NCBI GenBank assembly: GCA_041749535.1
Contig: JBGTBE010000010.1
Location: 1 to 49,045 of the forward strand
Length of the DNA stretch: 49,045 nucleotides
From: JBBQZU01 sp041749535
GTDB lineage: Bacteria > Bacteroidota > Bacteroidia > Flavobacteriales_D > Cryomorphaceae
Reading direction: 5' to 3'
A program made the position numbers and the translations under genes. The notes below the pieces were generated by a model. It was not told the DNA's origin. It made no database searches and was given only the letters and a program-made list of their open reading frames with translations. Positions 22,529-32,003 of the stretch are shown one piece after another (position 1 is the first letter of the stretch; each line of letters opens with the position of its first letter).

Positions 22529-24217
22529 ATGAGCGACGATAAAAAAGTAATATTCTCTATGGTGAAGGTCAATAAGACCACACCCACAGGCAAACACATA
22601 CTGAAGGATATATACCTTTCTTTTTTCTACGGCGCCAAGATTGGTATTCTTGGATTGAATGGGTCAGGTAAGTCTACCGTGATGCGCATCATCGCTGGTC
22701 TCGATAAGTCCTTTCAGGGCGACGTGGTTTGGGCTCCGGGTTTTTCTGTTGGTTATTTGCCGCAAGAGCCAGAGCTGGACGAAACCAAAACGGTAAAAGA
22801 AATTGTAATGGAAGGGGTGAAGGAGATCACGGATATACTCGCTGAGTATGAAGAGATCAACAACAAGTTCATGGATGAAGAAATCCTGAACGATCCCGAT
22901 AAAATGCAGAAACTTATTGACAGGCAGTCGGCAGTGCAGGACCGCATAGATGCTACCAACGCATGGGAACTGGACACGAAGCTCGAGATTGCTATGGACG
23001 CCCTTCGCACTCCGGATGGCGACACACCTGTAAAGAATCTTTCCGGTGGTGAGCGACGACGCGTAGCGCTTTGCCGCTTGCTTTTGCAGCAGCCCGATGT
23101 GCTCCTGCTCGATGAACCAACCAACCACCTCGATGCTGAATCCGTGCAGTGGCTCGAACAGCACCTTCAGCAGTATCAGGGTACTGTGCTGGCTGTAACC
23201 CACGACCGCTATTTTCTTGACAATGTAGCTGGCTGGATCCTGGAACTCGACAGGGGAGAAGGCATTCCCTGGAAAGGAAATTACAGCTCCTGGCTCGACC
23301 AGAAAAGCAAGAGACTGGCCCAGGAAGAGAAGACAGAAAGCAAGCGCCGCAAGGAGCTGGAGCGAGAGTTAGAGTGGGTGCAGATGAACCCTAAAGGCAG
23401 GCAGGCGAAGAACAAAGCCCGCCTCGGCAATTATGACAAGCTGCTCTCTGAAGGATCGCGGGAGAAAGAAGCCCGCCTTGCGCTCCCTATTCCCAACGGA
23501 CATCGACTGGGCAATGAAGTGATCGATGCAATGGGTATCTCCAATTCATACGATGACAAGCTGCTCTATGAAAACCTGAATTTCAAGCTTCCCCCTGCTG
23601 GAATTGTTGGGATAATAGGTCCCAACGGCGCTGGTAAAACCACACTTTTCAGGATCATATTGGGAGAAGAAAAGGCCGATCAGGGAGAGATTAAAATTGG
23701 TGACACCGTGCAACTTGGCTATGTGGATCAGCGACACAAAGCCATGGATCCCAACAAAACAATTTGGGAAGTAATATCAGGTGGAACCGAGTTTATTGAA
23801 ATTGGAGGGGAGAAGATCAACTCCCGGGCATATGTCTCTAAATTTAACTTCAACGGCCCCGACCAAAATAAGAAAGTGGGCATACTATCAGGTGGTGAGC
23901 GCAACAGGCTTCACCTGGCCATGACCCTCAAAACAGAAGCGAATGTGCTGCTGCTCGATGAGCCTACCAACGACTTGGATGTAAACACCCTAAGGGCATT
24001 GGAAGAGGGAATCATGAATTTTGCAGGTTGTGCGGTGGTCATCTCCCACGACCGCTGGTTTCTGGACAGAATTTGTACCCATATCCTCGCGTTCGAAGGC
24101 GACTCACAGGTGTACTTTTTTGAAGGTACTTACAGCGAGTACGAAGAGAACAAAAAGAAGCGCCTTGGCGACAGTGGACCAACCCGTATCAGGTACAAGA
24201 AGCTGGTGCGAGGGTAA
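22529..24217 (+). CDS. ettA: Energy-dependent translational throttle protein EttA
   Basis: This is a 562-residue ABC-F ATPase, which binds the ribosomal E site and gates entry into the elongation cycle according to ADP/ATP ratio. There are two ATP-binding domains. The first has Walker A GLNGSGKST, signature LSGGERRRVALCRLLLQQPD and Walker B VLLLDEPTNHLD. The second has GPNGAGKTT, LSGGERNRLHLAM and LLLDEPTNDLD. Between them is a charged helical linker (about residues 245-315, KRLAQEEKTESKRRKELERELEWVQMNPKGRQAKNKARL) typical of EttA. The length matches the family (about 555). There are no membrane segments. It is monocistronic by appearance. Confidence 0.95.
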   Translation: MSDDKKVIFSMVKVNKTTPTGKHILKDIYLSFFYGAKIGILGLNGSGKSTVMRIIAGLDKSFQGDVVWAPGFSVGYLPQEPELDETKTVKEIVMEGVKEITDILAEYEEINNKFMDEEILNDPDKMQKLIDRQSAVQDRIDATNAWELDTKLEIAMDALRTPDGDTPVKNLSGGERRRVALCRLLLQQPDVLLLDEPTNHLDAESVQWLEQHLQQYQGTVLAVTHDRYFLDNVAGWILELDRGEGIPWKGNYSSWLDQKSKRLAQEEKTESKRRKELERELEWVQMNPKGRQAKNKARLGNYDKLLSEGSREKEARLALPIPNGHRLGNEVIDAMGISNSYDDKLLYENLNFKLPPAGIVGIIGPNGAGKTTLFRIILGEEKADQGEIKIGDTVQLGYVDQRHKAMDPNKTIWEVISGGTEFIEIGGEKINSRAYVSKFNFNGPDQNKKVGILSGGERNRLHLAMTLKTEANVLLLDEPTNDLDVNTLRALEEGIMNFAGCAVVISHDRWFLDRICTHILAFEGDSQVYFFEGTYSEYEENKKKRLGDSGPTRIRYKKLVRG

Positions 24218-24259
24218 TCACCCTTCTCCAGCACTTTTTGGCACAACGGGCGCTGTAAC

Positions 24260-24838
24260 TTATTTTCTGTGAATACCAAAGCCAATTCCCAGAAGCAGAT
24301 AGTCATTCATGAGTTTGTCGCCGGGATTGTCTTCAAGAATATCGCCAAGGCTTCGATTCCAGCGTAGATCCACTGAGAACATGAGAATTTTTACACCAAA
24401 TCCAATCGATGAAGTAAGGTCAAATCCTTTCACTCCATCCAGGTCTTCATCATCGACCTTTGAGCTGATGCGAATATTGCCTGACAACCCTGCTATGCCG
24501 TACACTGGTCCTATTACACCTTTTATGGCAAGTGGGATGTCTAAGTAGTCTAGTTTATACTCCACCGACTCAAGATTCGGAGTGGTGAATTGAGCACCTT
24601 TCTGAACGTAAAGTAAACCGCTTTCGATGTGCAGTCCAGGTATCAGCTTTACATCCTTTCGAACACCGGCAAAGAACCCGGTTCGTTTGTCAGTAGTCTC
24701 ATTGCCCTGAATTAGATCGGCATGGCTCCAACCTGCCGTGAGCGTGATCAGCGCAGGTTTTTTATCATCCTTCTGGGCTAGCGCGGCAGATGATGCGAAA
24801 AGTGCAAAGGATACGGCGATAAGTAGATTTTTTTTCAT
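24260..24838 (-). CDS. Outer-membrane beta-barrel protein (PorT-like)
   Basis: From the ATG at 24838 the product has 192 residues and starts with a clean signal peptide (MKKNLLIAVSFALFASSAALAQ). An in-frame extension to 24925 would bury this signal and is rejected. The mature protein alternates hydrophobic and polar residues and has phrases typical of Bacteroidota outer-membrane barrels: GFFAGVRKDVKLIPGLHIESGLLYVQKGAQF, a YLDIPLAIKG strand, and a last strand DYLLLGIGFGIHRK. It is probably an 8-stranded barrel. It is convergent with ettA, 42 bases away. No specific function is apparent. Confidence 0.8.
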   Translation of the reverse strand: MKKNLLIAVSFALFASSAALAQKDDKKPALITLTAGWSHADLIQGNETTDKRTGFFAGVRKDVKLIPGLHIESGLLYVQKGAQFTTPNLESVEYKLDYLDIPLAIKGVIGPVYGIAGLSGNIRISSKVDDEDLDGVKGFDLTSSIGFGVKILMFSVDLRWNRSLGDILEDNPGDKLMNDYLLLGIGFGIHRK

Positions 24839-24985
24839 TGGTAACAGTTTAGTAATTGGGTGAACAAGGTACCAAAAGACTTGAATGCTGAATACCGTGT
24901 TGGTTGATTTTTTGATTAAGTTCATCCTTGCTGGTAAAATTACACAAAGCCTGTACGCTTGAACCTGCGGAGATTGGATGTATAG

Positions 24986-26011
24986 CTAAAATCGAAAAGT
25001 ATACCCAGCTATCAGTGCTCCCCTGCCCAAAGCTGAATGCACAGGCTCAATTCCCAAAGAAAGGTTGTAAAGCCTTACCGCTTCTAAGGCATTGTCTTTT
25101 GACATGTAGTGCATGAAAATACCCATGGATAAAGCGATGACGCCTCCAGCCAACACGCCTGGAATTAATTCCTTATCGGTTGCAAGCATGCCAGCCGAAA
25201 CACCCAATGCCGCCCCACCTGTAACACCCAGAAGCGAGCTTATGGTACGGATGGTTCTGTATCGGGTCAATTCCAGGTATACATCCGGGTGCGCATTTTG
25301 GTCTATCAGATCTATGAGTGGTGTAACGCGGATCCTCCTTTCACAAAAGCTGAAGGTGCTGGTTTTCTTATCGAAGTCGAATGCGCAGGGCTGGTAGCGA
25401 TTGCCTGACTGATTGCCAGAGATTCTGCTAGAATCAGCCGAGCTCATTTCATTAACCTTCTTTCCGAGTTCATCTAGTGCCAGGGCAATTGCTTTGCGCA
25501 ATTCATCTTCCAGCCATGGCGTGGCATCGCGGTGCGCGGTTTGGGAATTTACTTTTGAAGTGTGAAAGTGCACTTCATTTCCAGTAGTGTCAACTGAGTA
25601 GAATTCAGTTTCCAGCGCAGCCACAGAGTGTTGGGATGCCGCCTCATCGAGTTCTGATAAAGCCATGTTTAGAATCACCATTCTGAATGGCGTGCATCCG
25701 TTACAATGGTTAAAAAATGAATGGATATAAGCATCTATAGACTCTTCAATGGGCCGGGCAGAAACTACTGGCACCCGCTTGTTGAGGTTGCCCACTCTTG
25801 CATAGCCCAGTGTGTCACCGTCCGGATTTTTATTGCTCACACTGCTGATGCGGTAAGGCCCATTTGCATGTGGTATAGGCTGCATGTCCAAAACGAAGAT
25901 ATAGTTACCATCTTGCTTCTGGGCTCGAGCAAAATGCGGCATTGCGGCCATGAGGAGCAAGAGCAAAATTGTTTGTCGAAGCCCCATGATGCAGTGCAAT
26001 GAAGATGGCAT
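24986..26011 (-). CDS. Hypothetical exported protein, paralogue of its upstream neighbour
   Basis: This 341-residue protein has an N-terminal signal sequence (LLLLLMAAMPHFARAQ), a periplasmic domain, then two hydrophobic segments (about residues 255-275 and 282-302) and a short beta-like C-terminus ending RGALIAGYTFRF. It starts one base inside the stop of the upstream gene (TGATG), so they are coupled; a second Met at 25987 gives a cleaner signal peptide. Its first part follows the same plan as the neighbour: a 'PYRISSV' or 'FYISKV' strand, a helix with IEESIDAYIHSFF, and a C-x-x-C-x-P/A motif (CNGCTPFRMVILNMALSE). I do not recognise the family. Confidence 0.7.
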   Translation of the reverse strand: MPSSLHCIMGLRQTILLLLLMAAMPHFARAQKQDGNYIFVLDMQPIPHANGPYRISSVSNKNPDGDTLGYARVGNLNKRVPVVSARPIEESIDAYIHSFFNHCNGCTPFRMVILNMALSELDEAASQHSVAALETEFYSVDTTGNEVHFHTSKVNSQTAHRDATPWLEDELRKAIALALDELGKKVNEMSSADSSRISGNQSGNRYQPCAFDFDKKTSTFSFCERRIRVTPLIDLIDQNAHPDVYLELTRYRTIRTISSLLGVTGGAALGVSAGMLATDKELIPGVLAGGVIALSMGIFMHYMSKDNALEAVRLYNLSLGIEPVHSALGRGALIAGYTFRF

Positions 26012-27042
26012 CAGCGGGACAGATTAAATTGAAGCCCCAATGTGGGTGCGTAGCTATTTCCTCCGGGTACCAATTGTGTCATGCCGAGTTTTAAATTGTA
26101 TCGGTTGGCAATGGCATCTCCAAATGTATTGGCAGCCTCTACGAAGGGAAAAATGGCTGCCAGCGATACCAGGCCTATAATTGGAACCGGGAGAAAAATT
26201 GAATTGTAGAAGATCAAAGAACCTAAAGTAAATCCTATACAAAAACCTGCAGTGTACGCAAGGACATAGGTAGTACCTACTTTTCCATAAAATTCGTGGA
26301 TATTCATTTGGGCTTCCTTATCATTGTTTACATCAAGCCATTCTTCAATGGTATCGCGGTTTCGGGAGATTTGTTGATTTAACATGAATTGCATGCTGCG
26401 GTGGTCATATCTCATCATAGTTTCTGGCGAAATCTGCGGCAAATTTGGCACTACAAAATTCTGCGTCTCCAACATTAGCGTATCAGTTAAATGCTCTTCT
26501 CGTTCTTGCTCCGATAAATTATTTAATTGAGTAAGCAGTCCGGTAGTAAGTTGATTTAGCGCATCTTCAAGGCATTCCCTGATGTGCCTTTCATGCGTGT
26601 TTCGCACATCCGGTTGTATCGAAGTTGCACTCGATTTAGTGGTAAAGGTCCCAATCTGATCTTTATTTTTGCCAATTGCCAAGAAGACCAGATCAAGGAC
26701 AGCATCGCTCCTATATTTCTTTCCTTCCATCTTCTCAGAAATTTGTAGATTTTCTACAATCATTTCTATTGCTATGCACGAGTCGCAAGCTGGCATTTGA
26801 TGTTGAAGAAACTCACCAATAGATGATTGTACATCCATCAAAGCCGGTATGGTGTTGGAGTTGGAACCTTGAAATACGAAGCCTATGTTCGTCTTATCTT
26901 TCCGGCTATCAATTACCTTGGAGATGTAGAATATGTTCTTCTTCAAAACAATGGGTTCAGATTGCAAACGCACATAAAATTGCTGCGCTACAATTTCACA
27001 ATTTGTGATAATCAACAGTGCACCCAAGAGCAATAGCTTCAT
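26011..27042 (-). CDS. Hypothetical exported protein, paralogue of its downstream neighbour
   Basis: This 343-residue protein has an N-terminal signal sequence (LLLLGALLIITNCEIVAQ). It shares with its downstream neighbour the order signal peptide, FYISKV strand, a C-x-x-C pair (CDSCIAIEMIVENLQISE), a long helical middle section and two membrane segments near residues 255-305. The ending LGLQFNLSR looks like a final outer-membrane strand. No enzymatic motif is evident. It starts the two-gene unit and is driven by a perfect -7 element 18-25 bases upstream. The intergenic region is shared with the divergent TetR gene. The function is unknown. Confidence 0.7.
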   Translation of the reverse strand: MKLLLLGALLIITNCEIVAQQFYVRLQSEPIVLKKNIFYISKVIDSRKDKTNIGFVFQGSNSNTIPALMDVQSSIGEFLQHQMPACDSCIAIEMIVENLQISEKMEGKKYRSDAVLDLVFLAIGKNKDQIGTFTTKSSATSIQPDVRNTHERHIRECLEDALNQLTTGLLTQLNNLSEQEREEHLTDTLMLETQNFVVPNLPQISPETMMRYDHRSMQFMLNQQISRNRDTIEEWLDVNNDKEAQMNIHEFYGKVGTTYVLAYTAGFCIGFTLGSLIFYNSIFLPVPIIGLVSLAAIFPFVEAANTFGDAIANRYNLKLGMTQLVPGGNSYAPTLGLQFNLSR

Positions 27043-27059
27043 CCTATCTTAGCTTTAGC

Positions 27060-27067
27060 CAAATATA
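27060..27067 (-). promoter_or_regulatory. -7 promoter element of the paralogue pair
   Basis: On the minus strand this reads TATATTTG, a perfect TAnnTTTG match 18 bases before the start at 27042. It lies about 30 bases from the palindrome that is the likely TetR operator. Confidence 0.5.
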
Positions 27068-27097
27068 TTCAATTGATAAAAATAGATACTGAAATTT

Positions 27098-27114
27098 ATC
27101 TAACTAAGTTAGAT
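27098..27114. promoter_or_regulatory. Palindromic operator, probable TetR binding site
   Basis: ATCTAACT-A-AGTTAGAT is a perfect 17-bp palindrome with a central unpaired base. It lies 20 bases before the TTG start of the TetR gene, just upstream of a near-consensus -7 element (CACATTTG, 27121-27128). The size and position fit an operator by which the TetR protein represses itself and the efflux operon behind it. Confidence 0.65.
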
Positions 27115-27133
27115 TTTTACCACATTTGCACCC

Positions 27134-27748
27134 TTGAAAACCAAATTACCAAAGAAGAAGCGCAGCATTTCCCGAAAGGAAATTGTGAACGAAGCCCTGC
27201 TGCTAGCGGCAGAGCAAGGCTGGCATAAGCTTACCGTGCGCGAACTTGCCACAAGGCTCAAGTACGCTCCACCGGTGCTCTACGAACATTTTGAGAACAA
27301 GGACCACCTTTTGCACACCATGATGGTGGAAGGATTTGAGTTGATGAGCGCCCAAATTCAGAAAGCCACAGCGGTTGCCACAGACCCCCGCGAAAAGCTG
27401 GAACTGCTAGGTTTGGAGCGATTCAAGTTTGCTACGGAGAATCGGGCCCTGCATACCCTTATGTTTTCTACCAATTGCTCCTGCGGTCAGCAAGAACTTA
27501 TTATACAGGGAATGTGTTCTGCCAAACAAACCCTTGCCTCATTGCTAAAAGAAATTTCTGGACGCACCGACGATTGCGCCGATTTGATTACCAACTTTAT
27601 GGCATTGGTGCGCGGGTATACTTATATGTCCATTGAACTGCCCACCCATCTCAGCCATGCGCAATTTTTTGATAAAATCACTCCGGCTCAAGCCCTTCGT
27701 GGGGCCATACTCCGATTTATTAAATCCATAGAAAACACCAGTATATGA
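27134..27748 (+). CDS. TetR family transcriptional regulator
   Basis: This is a 204-residue dimeric repressor. The N-terminal helix-turn-helix domain covers about residues 14-62 (EIVNEALLLAAEQGWHKLTVRELATRLK, YAPPVLYEHFENKDHLLHTM). The C-terminal ligand domain has three cysteines close together (NCSCGQQELIIQGMC), which could matter for sensing. The start is a TTG at 27134, with no upstream ATG in frame that fits. The stop overlaps the membrane-fusion gene by 4 bases (ATGA). It probably represses the efflux operon that it leads, through the palindrome 20 bases upstream. The inducer is unknown. Confidence 0.9.
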   Translation: MKTKLPKKKRSISRKEIVNEALLLAAEQGWHKLTVRELATRLKYAPPVLYEHFENKDHLLHTMMVEGFELMSAQIQKATAVATDPREKLELLGLERFKFATENRALHTLMFSTNCSCGQQELIIQGMCSAKQTLASLLKEISGRTDDCADLITNFMALVRGYTYMSIELPTHLSHAQFFDKITPAQALRGAILRFIKSIENTSI

Positions 27749-28863
27749 ACCGACGAAAGTTCATCATCACCATCGCAGGAGTTGCCATCCTCATTTTGAG
27801 TTTTCTCCTTTCGGGAAATTTAAAGCGCAACGACCCTCCGCGGCCTGAAGCGGCACTCACTGCCACCGCTGTGCACGCCAGAGCCATTGTTCCAGGCACC
27901 GTGGTGCGCAAAGTTCCCATTACCGGCAGGTTGCAGCCTGAGCAAAAACTCAGCCTGTATGCCGAAGTGGGAGGGGTGGCCACCTATGGAGCGAAGCCTT
28001 TTAAGCCCGGCACCCGATTCTCAAAAGGTGAAGTGATGGTGCGCATCAACAGCGATGAGGCTCAAACTTCGCTCTTCGCGGCAAGAAGTGCTTTCCAGAG
28101 CAATCTGGCTGGAATAATTCCCGACCTTAAGCTCGACTTTCCAGCACATTCCCCAGCCTGGGAAACTTACTTATACGGACTTAAGATTGATGAAAAACTA
28201 CCAGCACTTCCCGCCGCTGATGATAAGCAACTAAACCTGTTTTTGAGCGGCAGGGGTGTCTTTACCAATTATTACAGCATTCGCGAAGCTGAAACAAGGT
28301 TTGCTAAATTTACCATCACTGCTCCTTTTGATGGAATTTTGAGTACAGCCCAAATCGATGCTGCCTCACTGGTGCGTACTGGTCAACCACTCGGCGAGTT
28401 TATCACCACAGGCCGCTACGAACTCGAAGCCGGACTTAGTTATTCCTATGCTTTTTCAATAAAAATTGGCACCACATTCGAGATGCGCGATGTAAATACC
28501 GGTGATACATTCTCCGCAAAAGTTCTGCGTATCAACGAAGCGGTAGACCCCTCCACACAGCAAGTGCGCATCTACGCCGAAGTGGTGCATCCCGACGCCC
28601 GAAGTGGCATGTACCTGGAGGGAATCATTCCTGTGCAAACATTCGAAGCGGCTGTGGAAATACCCGTAGAATCTTTGGTGGATGGTTCGCAGGTTTTTGT
28701 GGTTAGAGATTCCACCGCAACCCTCATTCCTGTGGGTGTTCAATTCAAAAACTCAACCACTGCAATTGCCACGGGAATCGAAAAAGAAGAAGTGCTCATT
28801 ACCGATAGGCACAATGAAGCTTTCGCCGGAAGCAAAGTAGAAATAGTAAACACTGGCAAATGA
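27745..28863 (+). CDS. RND efflux periplasmic adaptor (membrane fusion) subunit
   Basis: This is a 372-residue HlyD/AcrA-family protein that links the inner-membrane pump to the outer-membrane channel. An N-terminal membrane anchor lies at about residues 7-24. The barrel-sandwich halves are GRLQPEQKLSLYAEVGGVATYG and FTITAPFDGILSTAQIDAASLVRTGQPLGEFI, with a fairly short helical hairpin between them. The beta-barrel and membrane-proximal domains follow (VLRINEAVDPSTQQVRIYAEV, then GSQVFVVRDSTATLIPVGVQ). It overlaps both neighbours by 4 bases, so the operon is translated as a coupled unit. The substrate cannot be deduced. Confidence 0.92.
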   Translation: MNRRKFIITIAGVAILILSFLLSGNLKRNDPPRPEAALTATAVHARAIVPGTVVRKVPITGRLQPEQKLSLYAEVGGVATYGAKPFKPGTRFSKGEVMVRINSDEAQTSLFAARSAFQSNLAGIIPDLKLDFPAHSPAWETYLYGLKIDEKLPALPAADDKQLNLFLSGRGVFTNYYSIREAETRFAKFTITAPFDGILSTAQIDAASLVRTGQPLGEFITTGRYELEAGLSYSYAFSIKIGTTFEMRDVNTGDTFSAKVLRINEAVDPSTQQVRIYAEVVHPDARSGMYLEGIIPVQTFEAAVEIPVESLVDGSQVFVVRDSTATLIPVGVQFKNSTTAIATGIEKEEVLITDRHNEAFAGSKVEIVNTGK

Positions 28864-31800
28864 AAAGAGTAGTCGCCTTTTTTATAGAGAATCAGCTACT
28901 CGTTTACCTCAGTCTTGGTGCGATTGTAATCATAGGTGTGCTGCTGGGGAGCAGGATGAACACTTCTTTTTTTCCCGCAGAGAAAGAGAAGTTCATCATC
29001 ATAGAATCCATATATCCCGGAGCCTCGCCGGAAGAAATAGAAGAAGGCATTACACTGAAAGTTGAAGACAACCTGAAGGGCGTCTCTGGCATAGACAGGG
29101 TAACCTCAGTAAGCAGTGAAAACAGCGCCCGCATCACCGTGGAAATCCAAACAAAAGCTGATGCCGATCTCGTGATGCAGGATGTGAAGAATGCGGTAGA
29201 TCAGATATCCAACTTTCCGGAAGGCATGGAACGCATCGTGGTATACATTCAGGAGATTGTAAACTTCACTGCAAAGCTTGCAGTGGTGGGCGAAGTATCT
29301 GTAGCAACGCTTGAGCAAACTGCCACAGCCATAGAGGATGATTTACGTGCCCTTCCAGAGATCTCTAAGATTGCAGTTACAGGTTATCCAGATCCTGAGA
29401 TAGAAGTGGCAGTAAAAGAGAATCAACTCAGGGCATTTGGACTCACCTTCGCCCAGGTGGCGGCAGCCATTGGGGAGCAGAATATTCAGATTACCGGCGG
29501 CAGGGTGAAGGGGAAAGAAGAAACGATCATACGCTCCGATCACAAAGTATACCGGGCTGATGCCCTGCTGGACCTTGTGGTAAAAACAATGCCCGACGGA
29601 CTGCAGGTGAAGCTGGCCGATGTTGCTACCCTTCGCGAAAATTGGGCTGAAAATACCAATAAGGCTTTCTTTAATGGGAAACCTGCAGTGTTCATCACAG
29701 TGAGCACCCTCAATGAGGAAGACATTCTCACCGCTGCCGATGGGATAGAAAACTACGTAGCTGGTTACAATAAGGAAGGCAGTCCTGTGCAGCTCGTCTT
29801 GGTCAAAGATGGCACCATCACTTTGAAAGACCGTATTGCACTCTTGCAAGAAAATGGCATTTTCGGAGCCATCCTGGTATTTGTACTTCTTGCGCTTTTC
29901 TTGCGCATCAGGCTTGCCTTTTGGGTGGCAGCCGGCATCCCGGTTTCTTTCCTGGGAATGTTTGTGGTGGCATACTTCACAGGCATTACAATCAATGTGC
30001 TTTCACTTTTTGGGATGATTCTCGTGGTGGGAATACTCGTAGATGATGGCATTGTGGTGGGTGAGAATATTTTTCAACACTACGAGCGCGGTGAGAGCAG
30101 ACTTAAGGCAGTGATCAATGGAACTGTAGAAGTGCTGCCTTCCATATTCTCTGCTGTGTTTACCACATGTGTGGCCTTCTCGTTTTTCTTTTTTATAGAT
30201 GGGAGGTTGGGCGAGTTCTTCAGCGATGTAGCTGTAGTAGTAATTGCGGCGCTTGCATTTTCACTCATCGAAGTCATACTTTTTCTGCCTGCCCACCTTG
30301 CCCACATCAAGGACCTGAGCACCGAGTCGCACCCGAACCGTATCAAGGAAGCTGTTGAGCAGGGCTTGCTTAAATTCAGGGATCGGTTTTTTACACCTCT
30401 GCTCGACTTTGCACTCCGCTACAAGGTCTTTACTTTTCTCGTGCTTTTTGGGGCTTTGGTTATAACCTTCGGCGCCATTGGTGGGGGACTTATACGCACC
30501 ACTTTTTTTCCGAATATAGAACAGAATGAAATAACCATCAGCCTGGAGTTGCCCGCCGGAACCAGCGAAGAAGTTACCCGGCAAACTATGGAATACATCC
30601 TCGAACGCACCCAAAATCTCGACAAAAAGTACCAGGAAGATTCAGCCATTGGCAAGCCCCTTTGGACCGATATAGAATTGGTGTTGGGACCCCAAAGCAA
30701 TCAGGCCAGCGCCACTTTCTATCTCATTTCTTCCGAGGAGCGCAATGTGCGCAGTTTTGCAATAGCCGGCGATTTGCGGGAAACGGTAGGGCCTATACCT
30801 TCTGCCCAAAAGCTGAGCTATGCTACCCAAAGTCCCTTTGGCAAACCCGTGAATGTATCTTTCTCGGCACAAGATTTTAACAAGCTTCGGGCTGCAGTTG
30901 CTGAGTTTAGGGAGAAACTTTCGGAAACGGGCAAAGCCAAAGATCTGATCACCAACGACCGCGCCGACCAACCCGAATTGAACATCAGGCTCAACGATGC
31001 AGGCCGGGCAATGGGATTTACCGAAAGGGCTGTAATTGCCCAGGTGCGAAGTGGCTTTTTTGGGTTCGAAGCCCAGCGCCTGCAGCGGGGCGACAAGGAA
31101 GTAAAGGTTTGGGTGCGCTATGATATGGACGACCGTCGCAACATAGAGCAGCTCAAGCAAATGCGCCTGCTTTCGCCGCAAGGTCAGCTTGTTACCCTTA
31201 TTGATGTGGCCGATATAGTGCCCCAGTCAGGGCTTATTAACATCAACCACCGCGATGGAAAAAGAGAGATAACCCTTGAAGGGGAGATTGCCTCTCTTGA
31301 TGTAAGCGGCACAGAATTACTGAGCCAGATACAAAACGAAATTCTCCCACCCATACTCGGTAAATATCCCGGTGTGAATGTTTCGTACGAAGGTCAGCAG
31401 CGGGAAACGGCTAAACTCCAGAGTTCAGTATCGAACGTGGGGCCAATAATATTGCTCATCATCGTGCTTACGCTCATCATAACCTTTCGCAGTTACTCGC
31501 AAGCATTTGCACTTATACTCCTTATTCCGTTTGGCTTGATTGGTGCAGCCTGGGGCCACTTTATTCACGACCAGCCAATGAGCGTGTTGAGCTTTCTCGG
31601 TATCATTGCACTTATTGGTGTGATTATAAACGATGGGCTCGTGTACATCAATGCATTCAACGACTATCTAAAAGAGGGCATGGAGTACAACAAAGCATTG
31701 CGCGAGACGGCCATCACCCGTTTCAGGCCTATTTTACTTACCACTGTTACCACAGCTGCGGGCTTGGGTCCTCTTATTCTCGAGCGAAGTTTTCAGGCGC

Positions 31801-32003
31801 AGTTTCTTATTCCTATGGCCATTGCCATTGCCTATGGACTCTTGGTAGGTTCTTTTCTGCTGGTGATCTTACTTCCCATCACGCTCTCCCTTTTCAATTC
31901 TATAAAAGTGGGTGTTGCATGGCTATGGCATGGTGAAAGGCCCAGCCGTGAATCTGTAGAGCAAGCTGTAAAACGCACATACATCGAAAAAGTAGAGTAT
32001 TGA
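28860..32003 (+). CDS. RND efflux pump permease subunit (AcrB/HAE1 type)
   Basis: This 1047-residue inner-membrane transporter has the usual duplicated plan: one membrane helix, a large periplasmic loop (about 35-335), six helices, a second periplasmic loop (about 560-860) and six closing helices. The proton-relay aspartates are in helix 4 (VVGILVDDGIVVGENIF). The end matches the RND family (ITRFRPILLTTVTTAAGLGPLI). It exports drugs, bile-salt-like compounds or lipids using the proton gradient. The double-Asp motif fits HAE-type pumps better than metal pumps, which carry other charged residues. It overlaps both flanking genes by 4 bases. Confidence 0.95.
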   Translation: MKRVVAFFIENQLLVYLSLGAIVIIGVLLGSRMNTSFFPAEKEKFIIIESIYPGASPEEIEEGITLKVEDNLKGVSGIDRVTSVSSENSARITVEIQTKADADLVMQDVKNAVDQISNFPEGMERIVVYIQEIVNFTAKLAVVGEVSVATLEQTATAIEDDLRALPEISKIAVTGYPDPEIEVAVKENQLRAFGLTFAQVAAAIGEQNIQITGGRVKGKEETIIRSDHKVYRADALLDLVVKTMPDGLQVKLADVATLRENWAENTNKAFFNGKPAVFITVSTLNEEDILTAADGIENYVAGYNKEGSPVQLVLVKDGTITLKDRIALLQENGIFGAILVFVLLALFLRIRLAFWVAAGIPVSFLGMFVVAYFTGITINVLSLFGMILVVGILVDDGIVVGENIFQHYERGESRLKAVINGTVEVLPSIFSAVFTTCVAFSFFFFIDGRLGEFFSDVAVVVIAALAFSLIEVILFLPAHLAHIKDLSTESHPNRIKEAVEQGLLKFRDRFFTPLLDFALRYKVFTFLVLFGALVITFGAIGGGLIRTTFFPNIEQNEITISLELPAGTSEEVTRQTMEYILERTQNLDKKYQEDSAIGKPLWTDIELVLGPQSNQASATFYLISSEERNVRSFAIAGDLRETVGPIPSAQKLSYATQSPFGKPVNVSFSAQDFNKLRAAVAEFREKLSETGKAKDLITNDRADQPELNIRLNDAGRAMGFTERAVIAQVRSGFFGFEAQRLQRGDKEVKVWVRYDMDDRRNIEQLKQMRLLSPQGQLVTLIDVADIVPQSGLININHRDGKREITLEGEIASLDVSGTELLSQIQNEILPPILGKYPGVNVSYEGQQRETAKLQSSVSNVGPIILLIIVLTLIITFRSYSQAFALILLIPFGLIGAAWGHFIHDQPMSVLSFLGIIALIGVIINDGLVYINAFNDYLKEGMEYNKALRETAITRFRPILLTTVTTAAGLGPLILERSFQAQFLIPMAIAIAYGLLVGSFLLVILLPITLSLFNSIKVGVAWLWHGERPSRESVEQAVKRTYIEKVEY

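Noticed and set aside
29343..31181. Long antisense frames inside the RND pump gene
   Set aside because: The pump gene is complete on the plus strand. The antisense frames have codon content that mirrors the pump and no recognisable product.
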